NCBI RefSeq assembly: GCF_024710765.1
Contig: NZ_JANJUE010000027.1
Span: forward strand, 1 to 49,337
Source: Pseudoxanthomonas sp.
GTDB lineage: Bacteria > Pseudomonadota > Gammaproteobacteria > Xanthomonadales > Xanthomonadaceae
Reading direction: 5' to 3'
DNA length: 49,337 bases
Below, piece after piece: positions 18,241 through 26,600 of the stretch (position 1 is its first letter; each line of letters starts with the position of its first letter). The notes under the pieces are model-generated. The model ran no database searches, was not told the origin of the DNA, and worked only from the letters and a program-made list of their open reading frames with translations. The position numbers were made by a program, and so were the translations under genes.

Positions 18241-19221
18241 TCAGTCCAGTTCCGGTACGTCGCCGGCCAGCACGGGCGGCATGTGCAGGTAGCGGGTGGT
18301 GCGGCGCTTGTTGCGGATGTCCTCGTAGACTGCTTCGGCCTGCGCCGGGCTCAGGCCCAGCGCGGTGGCCAGCTCGCTGGCCGGGCGATCGTGGTTGAGC
18401 GCCCACAGCGCCAGATCCATCTGCTGGTAGGGAAGGGCGAAATAGAACTCGTCCTGGCCCTGGCTGAGGCTGTAGGTATCGGTGGTGGGAATGGCGGCGC
18501 ACACGCGCTCGGGCAGCCCGAGGTGGCGAGCCATGCCATACACCTGGGACTTGTACAGGTGGGCGATGGGCTTGACGTCGGCGGCGCCGTCGCCGTTCTT
18601 GACGAAGAAACCCTGGTCGTACTCGACCCGGTTGGGCGTGCCGACCACGCCGTAGTTGAGGCGGTCGGCGTGGAAATACTCCAGGTTCTTGCGGATGCGC
18701 TGTTTGAAGTTGGTGGCCGCCACGATGGTCAGGTAGTCGGCCAGGGCCAGTTCGCGCTCGTGGCGCTGGCCATCCGGCGATTCGGCGATCAGGCGGAAGC
18801 GGTTGATGCGACCTTCGGTGCCACCGTCGATCACGATCTTGAACTTCCAGCCTTCGCCATACTCGGGCAGGGTGTTGCGCACCGCCTGGTCACGGGCGCG
18901 GTAGCAGCCGATGGCCTCCAGCGCCGGGGCGATGTCGATCGTCTCGGTGCGCACGCCCAGGTGCTCGGCGAGCAGGCGCGCGCGCACCGCGCTGTCGTCG
19001 GAGGAATCGCGTTCCGGCAGGATCAGGGTGAACACGCGATCCGGTCCGAGCGCGCGCACGGCCAGCGCGGCGCTGACCGAGCTGTCGATGCCGCCGGAGA
19101 TGGCCACGACCAGCCCGCGGCGATGCAGTTGCCGCGCGGTGATCTCGCGTAGCCGCGCGGCGATGCGGTCGGCTTCCTGTTCGTAGTCGATATCGAGGAC
19201 GTGGCGGTCGAGGCTGCTCAT
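18241..19221 (-). CDS. NAD synthase-like ATP pyrophosphatase in a biosynthetic operon
   Basis: This 326-residue enzyme has the PP-loop SGGIDSS at 42-48 and the NadE-type segments VVGTPNRVEYDQGFFVKNGDGAADVKPIAHLYKSQ (in part), VYGMARHLGLPE and DEFYFALPYQQMDLAL. The family adenylates a carboxylate and amidates it with ammonia; true NadE makes NAD from nicotinate adenine dinucleotide. Compared with ammonia-dependent NadE it is long, with about 35 extra residues around the basic stretch after position 125. It overlaps the upstream ligase gene by four bases (ATGA) and sits with an ACP and a GNAT, so a role in amidating a polysaccharide acyl substituent is as likely as NAD synthesis. There is no glutaminase domain. 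Confidence 0.82.
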   Translation of the reverse strand: MSSLDRHVLDIDYEQEADRIAARLREITARQLHRRGLVVAISGGIDSSVSAALAVRALGPDRVFTLILPERDSSDDSAVRARLLAEHLGVRTETIDIAPALEAIGCYRARDQAVRNTLPEYGEGWKFKIVIDGGTEGRINRFRLIAESPDGQRHERELALADYLTIVAATNFKQRIRKNLEYFHADRLNYGVVGTPNRVEYDQGFFVKNGDGAADVKPIAHLYKSQVYGMARHLGLPERVCAAIPTTDTYSLSQGQDEFYFALPYQQMDLALWALNHDRPASELATALGLSPAQAEAVYEDIRNKRRTTRYLHMPPVLAGDVPELD

Positions 19222-20726
19222 GGCGTTGCGGTCTGCTCCATCAGTTGGAAGCGTCGCACCTTGCCCGAAGCGGTCCGGGGCAGGGTGTCGACGAAGGTGA
19301 CTTGGCGGGGAATCTTGTAGGGGGCGAGGCGGGCGCGGCAGTGCGCCTTGATGCGGTCCTCGGCGCGGGGCGGAAGCTCGCCGGCGGCAACGACGAACGC
19401 GCGGATGACCTGGCCCATCACTTCGTCGTCCACGCCCACCACCGCGACTTCGCGGACGACGGGCAGTTCGGCGATGACTTCCTCGACGTCGGTGGGATGC
19501 ACGCGATGGGCGCCGGTCTTGATCATGTCGCTGCGGCGGCCCTGCAGGAACAGGAAGCCGTCGGCGTCCAGATGGCCGAGATCCCCGGTGTGCAGCCAGC
19601 CCTCGCGCAGCACCTGCGCGGTGGCCTCGGGATTGTTCCAGTAACCGGCCATCACGTTGGGGCCGCGCACGCAGACCTCGCCGCTTTCGCCGGGCGCGGC
19701 GGCGCTGCCGTCCTCGCGCTGGATCCGCCACTGCACGCCGGCCACGGGAATGCCGACCGAACCGAGCTTGTCGTCCAGTCGTTCCGGCGGCAGCCAGCTG
19801 ATCCGCGAAGTGGCCTCGGTCTGTCCGTACATCACGTACAGGCGCGGCGTGGGCAGCCGTTCGCGCAGTTGGCCGGTCAGCGCGGGCGACATCGCGCCGC
19901 CGGCCTGGGTGAGGTAGCGCAGCGAGGCCAGCGGGCGTTCGCGCTGCGCGAGTGGTTCCAGCAACAGCGCGAACGTGGAGGGCACGCCCGAAAAACCGGT
20001 TGCTTCGGCCTGTTCGATCGCGTCCAGCACCAGGTGCGGGAACATCAGGCCGGGCCCGAGCACCACGCAGCCGCCGCTGATGAGATGGGTGTGCAGGACC
20101 GACGCGCCGTAGGCGTAGTAGAACGGCAGCACGCTCAGAACCCGATCCGAGGCGTCCAGCGCCAGGTAGTCCACGATCGCCTGCGCGTTGGCCAACAGGT
20201 TGGCATGGGTGAGCATCACGCCCTTGGGCGCGCCGGTGGTGCCGGAGGTGTACAGGATCACCGCCAGATCGGATGCTTCGGGCAGCAGCGCGGCCGGCAG
20301 CGGTTCGTCCACCGCGTCGTCGACCAGCGCCCGGCCGTCCTCCAGCACCGTCGTCGCGGCAATGGAGGGCAGTTGCGCGACCGCGTCGACGGTATCGCGA
20401 TGCGCGCTTTCATGCACGACGTGGCGCGCACCGCAGTGCTGCAGCCACGGCAGGAAATCGCGCAGGCGCGCCTGTGCGTTCAAGGGCACCACCACGCCGC
20501 CGGCCAGCCAGGCGCCGTAGCAGGCGACCGCGGCCTCGATGCGGTTGGGCAGGATGATCGCCACCCGGTCGCCGGTTTGCAGGCCGCGGTCGCGCAGGTG
20601 CGCGGCGAACCGGCGCGCCTGCCGCCAGAAGCCGGCGTAGTCGACCCGGCGTTCGCCGTCGATCAGGGCCAGGCGGGCGGGCGCATCGCGTGCGACGCGT
20701 TCGACCCGGGTGCAGAGGGTTTCCAT
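19218..20726 (-). CDS. AMP-forming acyl-CoA/acyl-ACP ligase (ANL family)
   Basis: This 502-residue adenylating enzyme has the P-loop YTSGTTGAPKG at 159-169, YGQTEAT as the adenine-binding motif, TGDLGHLD before the hinge and the catalytic lysine K489 in the C-terminal ASGKVRR. It activates a carboxylic acid as the acyl-AMP and loads it onto a thiol. A separate acyl carrier protein gene ends 10 bases upstream, making ACP the obvious acceptor. It resembles the ligase that accompanies exosortase A EPS loci (TIGR03098 type). The acid it activates is unknown. Confidence 0.92.
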   Translation of the reverse strand: METLCTRVERVARDAPARLALIDGERRVDYAGFWRQARRFAAHLRDRGLQTGDRVAIILPNRIEAAVACYGAWLAGGVVVPLNAQARLRDFLPWLQHCGARHVVHESAHRDTVDAVAQLPSIAATTVLEDGRALVDDAVDEPLPAALLPEASDLAVILYTSGTTGAPKGVMLTHANLLANAQAIVDYLALDASDRVLSVLPFYYAYGASVLHTHLISGGCVVLGPGLMFPHLVLDAIEQAEATGFSGVPSTFALLLEPLAQRERPLASLRYLTQAGGAMSPALTGQLRERLPTPRLYVMYGQTEATSRISWLPPERLDDKLGSVGIPVAGVQWRIQREDGSAAAPGESGEVCVRGPNVMAGYWNNPEATAQVLREGWLHTGDLGHLDADGFLFLQGRRSDMIKTGAHRVHPTDVEEVIAELPVVREVAVVGVDDEVMGQVIRAFVVAAGELPPRAEDRIKAHCRARLAPYKIPRQVTFVDTLPRTASGKVRRFQLMEQTATP

Positions 20727-20736
20727 CGGCGCGGGA

Positions 20737-20985
20737 TCAGCCGGCCCGCTTGCGGGTGACGAAATCGTCGACCGTCTGGATGGTGTCGAAATTGGCGGGC
20801 GTCATTTCCTCCGGGACGATCTGCAGCTTGAATTGATCTTCCAGGAAGAAAATCAGTTCGTGGATGCCGGTCGAATCGATGATGCCGCCGCGGATGAGCG
20901 AGTCCTGATCCCCGATGGCGGAGGGATCATCCGAGAACAGGAAATTCTCCAGGATGAACTGCTTGATCTGTTGCTTCTGTTGCAT
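20737..20985 (-). CDS. Free-standing acyl carrier protein
   Basis: This 82-residue protein is acidic overall and has the carrier-protein helix-II motif GGIIDSTGIHELIFFLEDQF, with S38 as the predicted phosphopantetheine site (DST in place of the usual DSL/DSM). It is the first gene of the minus operon with the ANL ligase, NadE-like enzyme and GNAT. GGGGA precedes the ATG at 20985; an in-frame upstream start adds a proline-rich non-family extension and is rejected. It is not the fatty-acid ACP, which is normally beside fab genes, so it likely presents a special acyl group for glycan decoration. A phosphopantetheinyl transferase must act from elsewhere. Confidence 0.88.
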   Translation of the reverse strand: MQQKQQIKQFILENFLFSDDPSAIGDQDSLIRGGIIDSTGIHELIFFLEDQFKLQIVPEEMTPANFDTIQTVDDFVTRKRAG

Positions 20986-21065
20986 GGGGATCCCCTGTGG
21001 CTGTTTCGCTTGCTGCCATTGAAAACGCAAGCCCCGTGGGCATCCGGCCAGTCCGTACGGCGGCG

Positions 21066-21093
21066 TTGGCGGAGCGGGTGGCGGTGTTACCAT
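21066..21093 (+). promoter_or_regulatory. Candidate promoter of the sugar dehydrogenase gene
   Basis: TTGGCG (21066-21071) and TACCAT (21088-21093) are 16 bases apart, 32 bases before the chosen ATG. The match is moderate and may be chance. Confidence 0.3.
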
Positions 21094-21124
21094 CGCGCCC
21101 GTCGCCATGCCGGGGAAGCCCACG

Positions 21125-22315
21125 ATGCGTCGTCTGTCACTGGTCCTGCTGCTGGGAGTGGCGGCCTGCCGCCAGGAGGCGCCCGCACCCGCCGTGCAGC
21201 CGCACGTGGTCCGCGACGCCGCGCCGGTGCAGTACGCGTCCGAGAAGGGCGCTTACACCGTGACCGAACTGGTGACCGGCCTGGAACACCCCTGGGCGCT
21301 GGCCTTCCTGCCCGACGGCGGCCTGCTGGTCAGCGAGCGCCCGGGCCGCCTGCGCCGGATTGGCGCGGACGGCCAGGTGTCGCCGCCCATCGCCGGGTTG
21401 CCCGGGATCTTCGTCGACGGCCAGGCCGGCCTGCTGGACGTGGCGCTGTCGCCGCAGTTCACCCGCGACAAGTGGGTCTACCTGGCGTTCGCCGAGCCGA
21501 CCTTCCGTGGCAACAAGGCCGGCACCGCGGTGGCGCGCGGGCGGTTGGAAGGCGACGTCCTGAAGGACGTGGAGGTGGTGTACCGGCAGGAGCCCAAGCT
21601 CTCGCATGGCACCCATGTCGGCGCGCGGCTGGTGTTCGACGACGCCGGCCACCTGTTCGTCACCCAGGGCGACAACCGGGTGGCCGCGGCCGCCGCGCAG
21701 GAACTGGACAAGCTGCAGGGCAAGCTGGTGCGGATCTGGCCGGACGGGCGGATACCGGACGACAACCCGTTCGCGGGCAAGGCCGGCGCGCGCCCGGAAA
21801 TCTGGTCCTACGGCCATCGCAACATGCAGGGCGCGGCGTTGCATCCGGTCACCCGCGCGCTGTGGACCAGCGAACACGGCCCGCAGGGCGGGGATGAAAT
21901 CAACCTGCCGCAGGCCGGCGCCAACTATGGCTGGCCGCTGGCCACCCATGGCATCGACTACAGCGGCAAGCCGGTGCCGGGTGCGCGCGGACGCAGCGTG
22001 CCGGGCATGCAGGATCCGCATTACGTCTGGGAGAAGTCGCCGGCCGTGAGCGGGATGGCGTTCTATACCGGCGGCCTGTTCCCGCAATGGCAGGGCAACC
22101 TGTTCCTGGGCGCGCTGGCGGCCAAGCAGCTCATCCGGCTGGAACTGGACGGCGACAAGGTCGTGCACGAGGAGCGGCTGCTGGGCGAACGCAACCAGCG
22201 CATCCGCGACGTGCGCCAGGGGCCGGATGGCGCGTTGTACGTGCTGGTGGATGCGCCGGACGGCAAGCTGCTGCGGATCGCGCCGCCGGCGGGCACCGCC
22301 GCACCGGGCGGCTAG
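21125..22315 (+). CDS. PQQ-dependent aldose dehydrogenase-like lipoprotein
   Basis: This 396-residue protein is a six-bladed beta-propeller of the soluble glucose dehydrogenase/YliI (Asd) type, which oxidises aldoses to lactones with PQQ in the periplasm. Family landmarks are GLEHPWALAFLPDGGLLVSERPGRL near the start, HGTHVGARLVF, YGHRNMQGAALHP and EHGPQGGDEINL. A lipobox ending VAAC (C15) after MRRLSLVLLLG predicts a lipoprotein. The ATG at 21125 has GGGGAAG six bases upstream; an ATG 18 bases earlier would lengthen the signal. It stands alone on the plus strand between two minus operons and its stop shares CTAG with the convergent methyltransferase. Its connection to EPS synthesis is unclear. 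Confidence 0.88.
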   Translation: MRRLSLVLLLGVAACRQEAPAPAVQPHVVRDAAPVQYASEKGAYTVTELVTGLEHPWALAFLPDGGLLVSERPGRLRRIGADGQVSPPIAGLPGIFVDGQAGLLDVALSPQFTRDKWVYLAFAEPTFRGNKAGTAVARGRLEGDVLKDVEVVYRQEPKLSHGTHVGARLVFDDAGHLFVTQGDNRVAAAAAQELDKLQGKLVRIWPDGRIPDDNPFAGKAGARPEIWSYGHRNMQGAALHPVTRALWTSEHGPQGGDEINLPQAGANYGWPLATHGIDYSGKPVPGARGRSVPGMQDPHYVWEKSPAVSGMAFYTGGLFPQWQGNLFLGALAAKQLIRLELDGDKVVHEERLLGERNQRIRDVRQGPDGALYVLVDAPDGKLLRIAPPAGTAAPGG

Positions 22316-23274
22316 ACCGCGGCGGCCACCGCCGGTACCGCCGCCGCGGCCGGCTTGCGGGCGATGAAATCCACGCTGGTGATGCACAACTGTTCCGGCG
22401 GGATGGCGGCGAACTGCGGATGCACCGGGGTCGCGGCGAGCTGGCGCAGGCGTTCCGGGCGCGCGTTCGAGGTGTCCAGGACGATGGCGAATCCAAGGTC
22501 GCGGGCGTCGTCGACGAAGCGATGCGCGCGCAGCCGGTTCTGGTAGAGGAAGGCGTTGTTCCAGCGCTGCCATTGCCGATCCGAATAGCGCAGGTAGTGC
22601 AACTGGTGGATCTCGCGATCCACGTAGGCGTAGTGGTCGCCGCAGTTGACCGAATGGAACATGACCCCGCCGGGTGCGAGGATCCGCATCGCCTCGCGGT
22701 ACATCGCGCCGATCACTTCCGGCGGCACGTGTTCCAGCACGCTGTTGGAGAACACCACGTCGACTTCGCCGTCGCCCAGGGTGGTGCGGGTGGCGTCGGC
22801 CGGCGCGCGGTACTGGACCACGCCGTCGGTGGCCGTTTCCAGCGAATCGCCGGCCAGCAGGCGGTTGCGCAGGCGCAGGTAGCGCTCGCGCACCGCGTGG
22901 GGATCGGCGCCGCCGGCTTCGGCGATGCGCGGCAGGAATTTTTCCAGGGTGGCGACGCAGCGTTCGGTCAGATCGCGGCGCAGGTGGGTGTTCAGATCGT
23001 AGGTGGTGACCCGCGCCGCGCCGGCCAGGTAGCAGGCGAACGGGAACGTGGGATACCAGCCGGTGCCGATTTCGAAGCCGCGCATGCCGGCGAAGGGATG
23101 GCCGGCGTCGCGCAGGTGCCCGGCCATGATCGCCCAGTCGTCGATCTTCACCGACAGTTCGCGCTCGAAGTCCTGCAGGCCGCCGAACTGGCGCTGCAGG
23201 TGGAAATGCAGGGTATGGCCGCCGGGCAGGTATCCCAGCACCTTCTGGACCATTCCTTTGACTCGCCAGTGCAT
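22312..23274 (-). CDS. SAM-dependent class I methyltransferase
   Basis: This 320-residue protein has the SAM-binding motif FEIGTGWYP at 67-75 and the post-II segment VDVVFSNSVLEHVPPEVI, followed by an APGG-type motif (RILAPGGVMFHSVN). It probably methylates a sugar hydroxyl or a carboxylate of the repeat unit. It is the third gene of a minus operon with the GT4 and the amidotransferase, starting 27 bases after the amidotransferase stop. The C-terminal tail is alanine/proline-rich. Its stop codon TAG lies within a CTAG that is also the stop of the convergent gene. Confidence 0.87.
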   Translation of the reverse strand: MHWRVKGMVQKVLGYLPGGHTLHFHLQRQFGGLQDFERELSVKIDDWAIMAGHLRDAGHPFAGMRGFEIGTGWYPTFPFACYLAGAARVTTYDLNTHLRRDLTERCVATLEKFLPRIAEAGGADPHAVRERYLRLRNRLLAGDSLETATDGVVQYRAPADATRTTLGDGEVDVVFSNSVLEHVPPEVIGAMYREAMRILAPGGVMFHSVNCGDHYAYVDREIHQLHYLRYSDRQWQRWNNAFLYQNRLRAHRFVDDARDLGFAIVLDTSNARPERLRQLAATPVHPQFAAIPPEQLCITSVDFIARKPAAAAVPAVAAAV

Positions 23275-23301
23275 GTCGGCTCCGTGATCGGGTGTGGGCG
23301 C

Positions 23302-25296
23302 TCAGGCCGCGGGGACCGCCAGCGGCGCGTCGGCGTCGCGATGGGCGGTGGGGGCGGTACGCGCTTCGTTGAGCTGGCGATGCACCAGCAGGGTGGAGAG
23401 GATGCCGACGAACGCCTGGTTGTCGGCGAAGCCGGTGGCGCGGCCCTGCCGGCATTTTTCCACCAGCCGCGAGACCGCCTGCGGTTCGAAGTAGCCGGCG
23501 TCACGGACCGACGCGGGCGCCAGCAGTTCGGCCACGTAGTCCAGCGGTTTTCCGTCGAAGAAGAAGCTCTGGCTGTCCGGCGCGCGATAGGGCTGCTTGG
23601 TCCGCTGCACGATGTCGGCCGGCAGCAGATCGGCAAGCGCGCGGCGCAGCAGGTACTTCTCGGTCATGCCGCGGATCTTGAAGCTGGGCGGCAGCCGGTT
23701 GGCGAATTCGATGACCCGGTGATCCAGGTAGGGGAAGCGCCCTTCGATGGAGTTCGCCATCGCCACCCGATCCCCCTGCGAGGACAGCAGGTAGCCGGCC
23801 AGCAGCGACTTGGCTTCCACGTACTGGTCGCGGGCCAGCGGGCTCCAGTCCATGATGCCCGGTGGCAGGGTCTGCTCGTAGGCATCCAGCGGATCCCAGC
23901 TGGAGGAGGCCGCGCGCAGATCCGGCGACAGGAACGCCAGCGCGCGCTGCGAGGTCGTCCAGCGCGGCACGTGGGCGAACACCGGGCGGTGCAGGTGTTC
24001 CATGCCCTGGCCGAAGAACGACTGGGCGAAGCCCGGATGGCTGACCGGCGAATTGCGCAGGTATCCGTACAGGCGTTCCAGCAGGCGCGGGCGCAGGCGC
24101 GAATCCGGTTGCCGCGCCCAGAACCGGCGCACCTTGGCTTCCTTGAACAGATCGTAGCCGCCGAACACCTCGTCGGCGCCTTCGCCGGTGAGCACCACCT
24201 TGTAGCCGTGCTCGCGCACGCTGCCGGCCAGCAGCATCAGCGGCACCGGCGCGGTGCGCAGCACCGGGGTCTCGGTATGGCGGATCAGGCGCGGGAAGGC
24301 TTCGCCGATGTCGCGGCGGGTGCAGCGCAGGGTGGTGTGATCGGTGCCGAGATGGCGGACCATCGCCTGCTGGTGTTCGCTCTCGTCGAACTCGCCGTCC
24401 TCGAATGCGACCGAGAAGGTGCGTACCGGCGTGTCGGTGAATCCCTTGATCAACGCGACGATGCCGGAGGAATCCAGGCCGCCGCTGAGGTAGGCGCCAA
24501 CCGGCACGTCGGCGCGCAGTTGCAGGCGAACGGCGTCGACCAGCAGGTCGCGCAGTTCGGCGGTGGCCTGTTCCACCGACAGCGGATAGCGCGAGGGCGA
24601 GGTGTCGGCGGCGTCGGGGAATTCCCAGTTCCAGTACGTGCGCAGGTGCTGGCTGCCGTCGGCCTCGATGCTCAGCAGGCAACCCGGCGGCAGGCTCTGC
24701 ACGCCGTCGTACAGGGTGTCCGGATCCACCGGCGCCCAGTAGGTGAGGGTCTGCATCAGCGCGCGCGGATTGAGCTGCGCGCATTCGGGCAGCACCGCCA
24801 GCAACGATTTCACTTCCGAGGCGAACCACACCCGGCCGTGCCGGTGCGCGTGGTACAGCGGGCGGATGCCGGCGCGGTCCCGCGCCAGCACCAGCCGCCG
24901 GCGTTCGCCGTCCCACAGGGCGATCGCGAACTGACCGTTGAGATGCTGGACGAAATCATCGCCGTAGCGGTCGTACAGATGTACGATCACTTCGGTGTCG
25001 GAGTGGGTGTAGAAGCGGTGGCCGCGGGCTTCCAGATCCCGCCGCAGTTCCACGTAGTTGAAGATCTCGCCGTTGAACACCGTCCACACGGTGCGGCGCT
25101 CGTTGTGGATCGGCTGGTCGCCGGTGGCCAGGTCGATGATCGACAGCCGCGCATGCGCCAGCGCCGCGCCGGGCTCGGCGTGGAAGCCGAAGCCGTCCGG
25201 GCCGCGGTGGACCAGCGGATGGATCATCCGCTCCAGCGTGCCGCGCGCGTCGTCGGGCCTGACATCCGCGCCGCTGAAGCCTGCGATTCCGCACAT
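23302..25296 (-). CDS. Asparagine synthase-like glutamine amidotransferase
   Basis: This 664-residue two-domain enzyme resembles AsnB. The N-terminal glutaminase domain starts with the obligatory Cys2 (MCGIAGF) and has HARLSIID and FNGEIFNY; the synthetase domain has the PP-loop SGGLDSS at 271-277 and GEGADEVFGG at 371-380. In EPS/O-antigen clusters such proteins (for example the exosortase A-associated amidotransferase, TIGR03108 type, and WbpS-like proteins) are thought to convert uronic acid carboxyls to amides. AGGAG precedes the ATG. A much longer open frame continues upstream but overlaps the GT4 gene in another frame and is not coding. The substrate is inferred, not shown. Confidence 0.9.
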   Translation of the reverse strand: MCGIAGFSGADVRPDDARGTLERMIHPLVHRGPDGFGFHAEPGAALAHARLSIIDLATGDQPIHNERRTVWTVFNGEIFNYVELRRDLEARGHRFYTHSDTEVIVHLYDRYGDDFVQHLNGQFAIALWDGERRRLVLARDRAGIRPLYHAHRHGRVWFASEVKSLLAVLPECAQLNPRALMQTLTYWAPVDPDTLYDGVQSLPPGCLLSIEADGSQHLRTYWNWEFPDAADTSPSRYPLSVEQATAELRDLLVDAVRLQLRADVPVGAYLSGGLDSSGIVALIKGFTDTPVRTFSVAFEDGEFDESEHQQAMVRHLGTDHTTLRCTRRDIGEAFPRLIRHTETPVLRTAPVPLMLLAGSVREHGYKVVLTGEGADEVFGGYDLFKEAKVRRFWARQPDSRLRPRLLERLYGYLRNSPVSHPGFAQSFFGQGMEHLHRPVFAHVPRWTTSQRALAFLSPDLRAASSSWDPLDAYEQTLPPGIMDWSPLARDQYVEAKSLLAGYLLSSQGDRVAMANSIEGRFPYLDHRVIEFANRLPPSFKIRGMTEKYLLRRALADLLPADIVQRTKQPYRAPDSQSFFFDGKPLDYVAELLAPASVRDAGYFEPQAVSRLVEKCRQGRATGFADNQAFVGILSTLLVHRQLNEARTAPTAHRDADAPLAVPAA

Positions 25297-25321
25297 CGTC
25301 CGGGTCTCCTGGGTAGCGGGA

Positions 25322-26506
25322 TCAGGTGGAGCCGGCGGCGTACAGCGCGCGCTCGCCCCGGGCTTCGGCCAGCACTTCCTCGCAGGCCAGCAGGGTGTCC
25401 TGGGCGACCTGGCGCCAGTCGCGCGAGAACCGGCGGGCCAGCGCGGCCTCGTCCCATTCGCGCTCCAGCGCCTGGCGCAGGCCGTCGGCCAGCGCGGCCG
25501 GATCGCGCACCGGCACCAGCACGCCGCTGGCGTCGTCGACCACTTCGGGAATGCCGCCCACCGGGGTGGCGACCACCGGCCGGCCGCAGGCCAGCGCCTC
25601 GACCAGCACGTTGGGGTGGCCTTCGGAATAGCTGGGCAGGGTGACCAGATCGGACGCGCACATCCAGCGCGCGACCTCCGCCGGCGGGCGGGTGCCGGCG
25701 AAGCGCACCGGCAGATCGCCGGCCGCGGCCAGCGCCGCCAGTTCCGCATGCATCGGGCCTTCCCCCACCAGCACCAGTTGCAGGCGCGGGCGGGAGGCGC
25801 GCAGCTGGCCGGCGGCGACCAGCAGTTCGCGCAGGCCCTTTTCCGGCACCAGCCGGCCCACGTAGGTGACCACTTCGGCGTCCGCGGGCAGATCCAGCGC
25901 CCGCCTGGCCTCGGCGCGGTCGGCCGGATGGAAGATGGACGCATCGCAGCCGTTGGGGATGGCGCGGATGCGGTCCGGGTCTGCGCCGTAGTCGCGCTCG
26001 GCGACCCGGCCCAGGTCCTCGCTGACCACCAGCAGGCGGCGGGCGGCGTGCAGCACGGGGCGGGTCAGGCGGCGGCTGATGGCGTCGCGCACGCGCAGAT
26101 CCGAGCCGCGCGCGCCGACCACCAATGGCGCGCCGATCCGGCGCGCGGCCAGCATCGCGCCGTAGGCGTCGGGATACAGCCAGTAGGACAGCACCAGGTC
26201 CGGGGCGAAGGCGCGCATGGGCGCGGCGATGGCGCGCGCGCACAGGCGGCCGTTGAACGGACGGCTGACGGCGGGCAGGGCGGGGTAGCGCACGTACTCG
26301 ACATCGCAGCCGGGCACGTCATGGTGCTCGTCCGAGGCCCGGTACAGGTAACTGCGCGGTTGCGCCCAGCGCGGGTAGCTGGCGACCGGGCTGATCACCC
26401 GCACCTGCGCCAGCCGCGAAAGCTCGCGCACGGTCTGGTAGATCGGGCGGCCGCGGTTGGGCTCGCCGGCAATCGGGAACTGCGAAGTGACGATCAGCAG
26501 CCGCAT
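25322..26506 (-). CDS. Family 4 glycosyltransferase
   Basis: This 394-residue GT-B enzyme begins MRLLIVTSQFP, carries VVGARGSDLRV in the N-terminal domain, and has the GT4 donor-binding segment SEGHPNVLVEALACGRPVVAT with the E-x7-E pattern in the C-terminal domain. It probably extends the lipid-linked repeat. It is the first gene of the minus operon with the amidotransferase and the methyltransferase, and shares a 94-base divergent upstream region with the acyltransferase gene. That region contains an overlapping TATA motif readable on both strands (26561-26568). Confidence 0.9.
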   Translation of the reverse strand: MRLLIVTSQFPIAGEPNRGRPIYQTVRELSRLAQVRVISPVASYPRWAQPRSYLYRASDEHHDVPGCDVEYVRYPALPAVSRPFNGRLCARAIAAPMRAFAPDLVLSYWLYPDAYGAMLAARRIGAPLVVGARGSDLRVRDAISRRLTRPVLHAARRLLVVSEDLGRVAERDYGADPDRIRAIPNGCDASIFHPADRAEARRALDLPADAEVVTYVGRLVPEKGLRELLVAAGQLRASRPRLQLVLVGEGPMHAELAALAAAGDLPVRFAGTRPPAEVARWMCASDLVTLPSYSEGHPNVLVEALACGRPVVATPVGGIPEVVDDASGVLVPVRDPAALADGLRQALEREWDEAALARRFSRDWRQVAQDTLLACEEVLAEARGERALYAAGST

Positions 26507-26600
26507 GTCGCCCCGCCTCGGCCGGATGCCGGGAACTGGCCTGTTGCGGGACTCGCTAGCGTTATATCGACCATGCAGTGAACCGGTTCCGGGAGTTGAA

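Noticed and set aside
17059-19152. A 697-codon plus-strand frame over the GNAT and NadE-like genes.
   Set aside because: Antisense to recognisable enzymes with motifs (SGGIDSS, GNAT loop); biased composition only.
22087-25644. A 1185-codon plus-strand open frame across the methyltransferase and amidotransferase.
   Set aside because: It lies antisense to two clearly recognised minus-strand genes and its translation has no domain; it is a compositional artefact.
25297-25944. N-terminal extension of the amidotransferase by more than 200 codons.
   Set aside because: The catalytic Cys must follow the initiator Met (MCGIAGF at 25296), and the extension lies over the GT4 gene in another frame.
26561-26568. 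Bidirectional promoter between the GT4 and AT3 genes based on overlapping TATA motifs.
   Set aside because: The -10-like motifs are present on both strands, but no -35 with acceptable spacing was found on either, so it is not listed as a feature.
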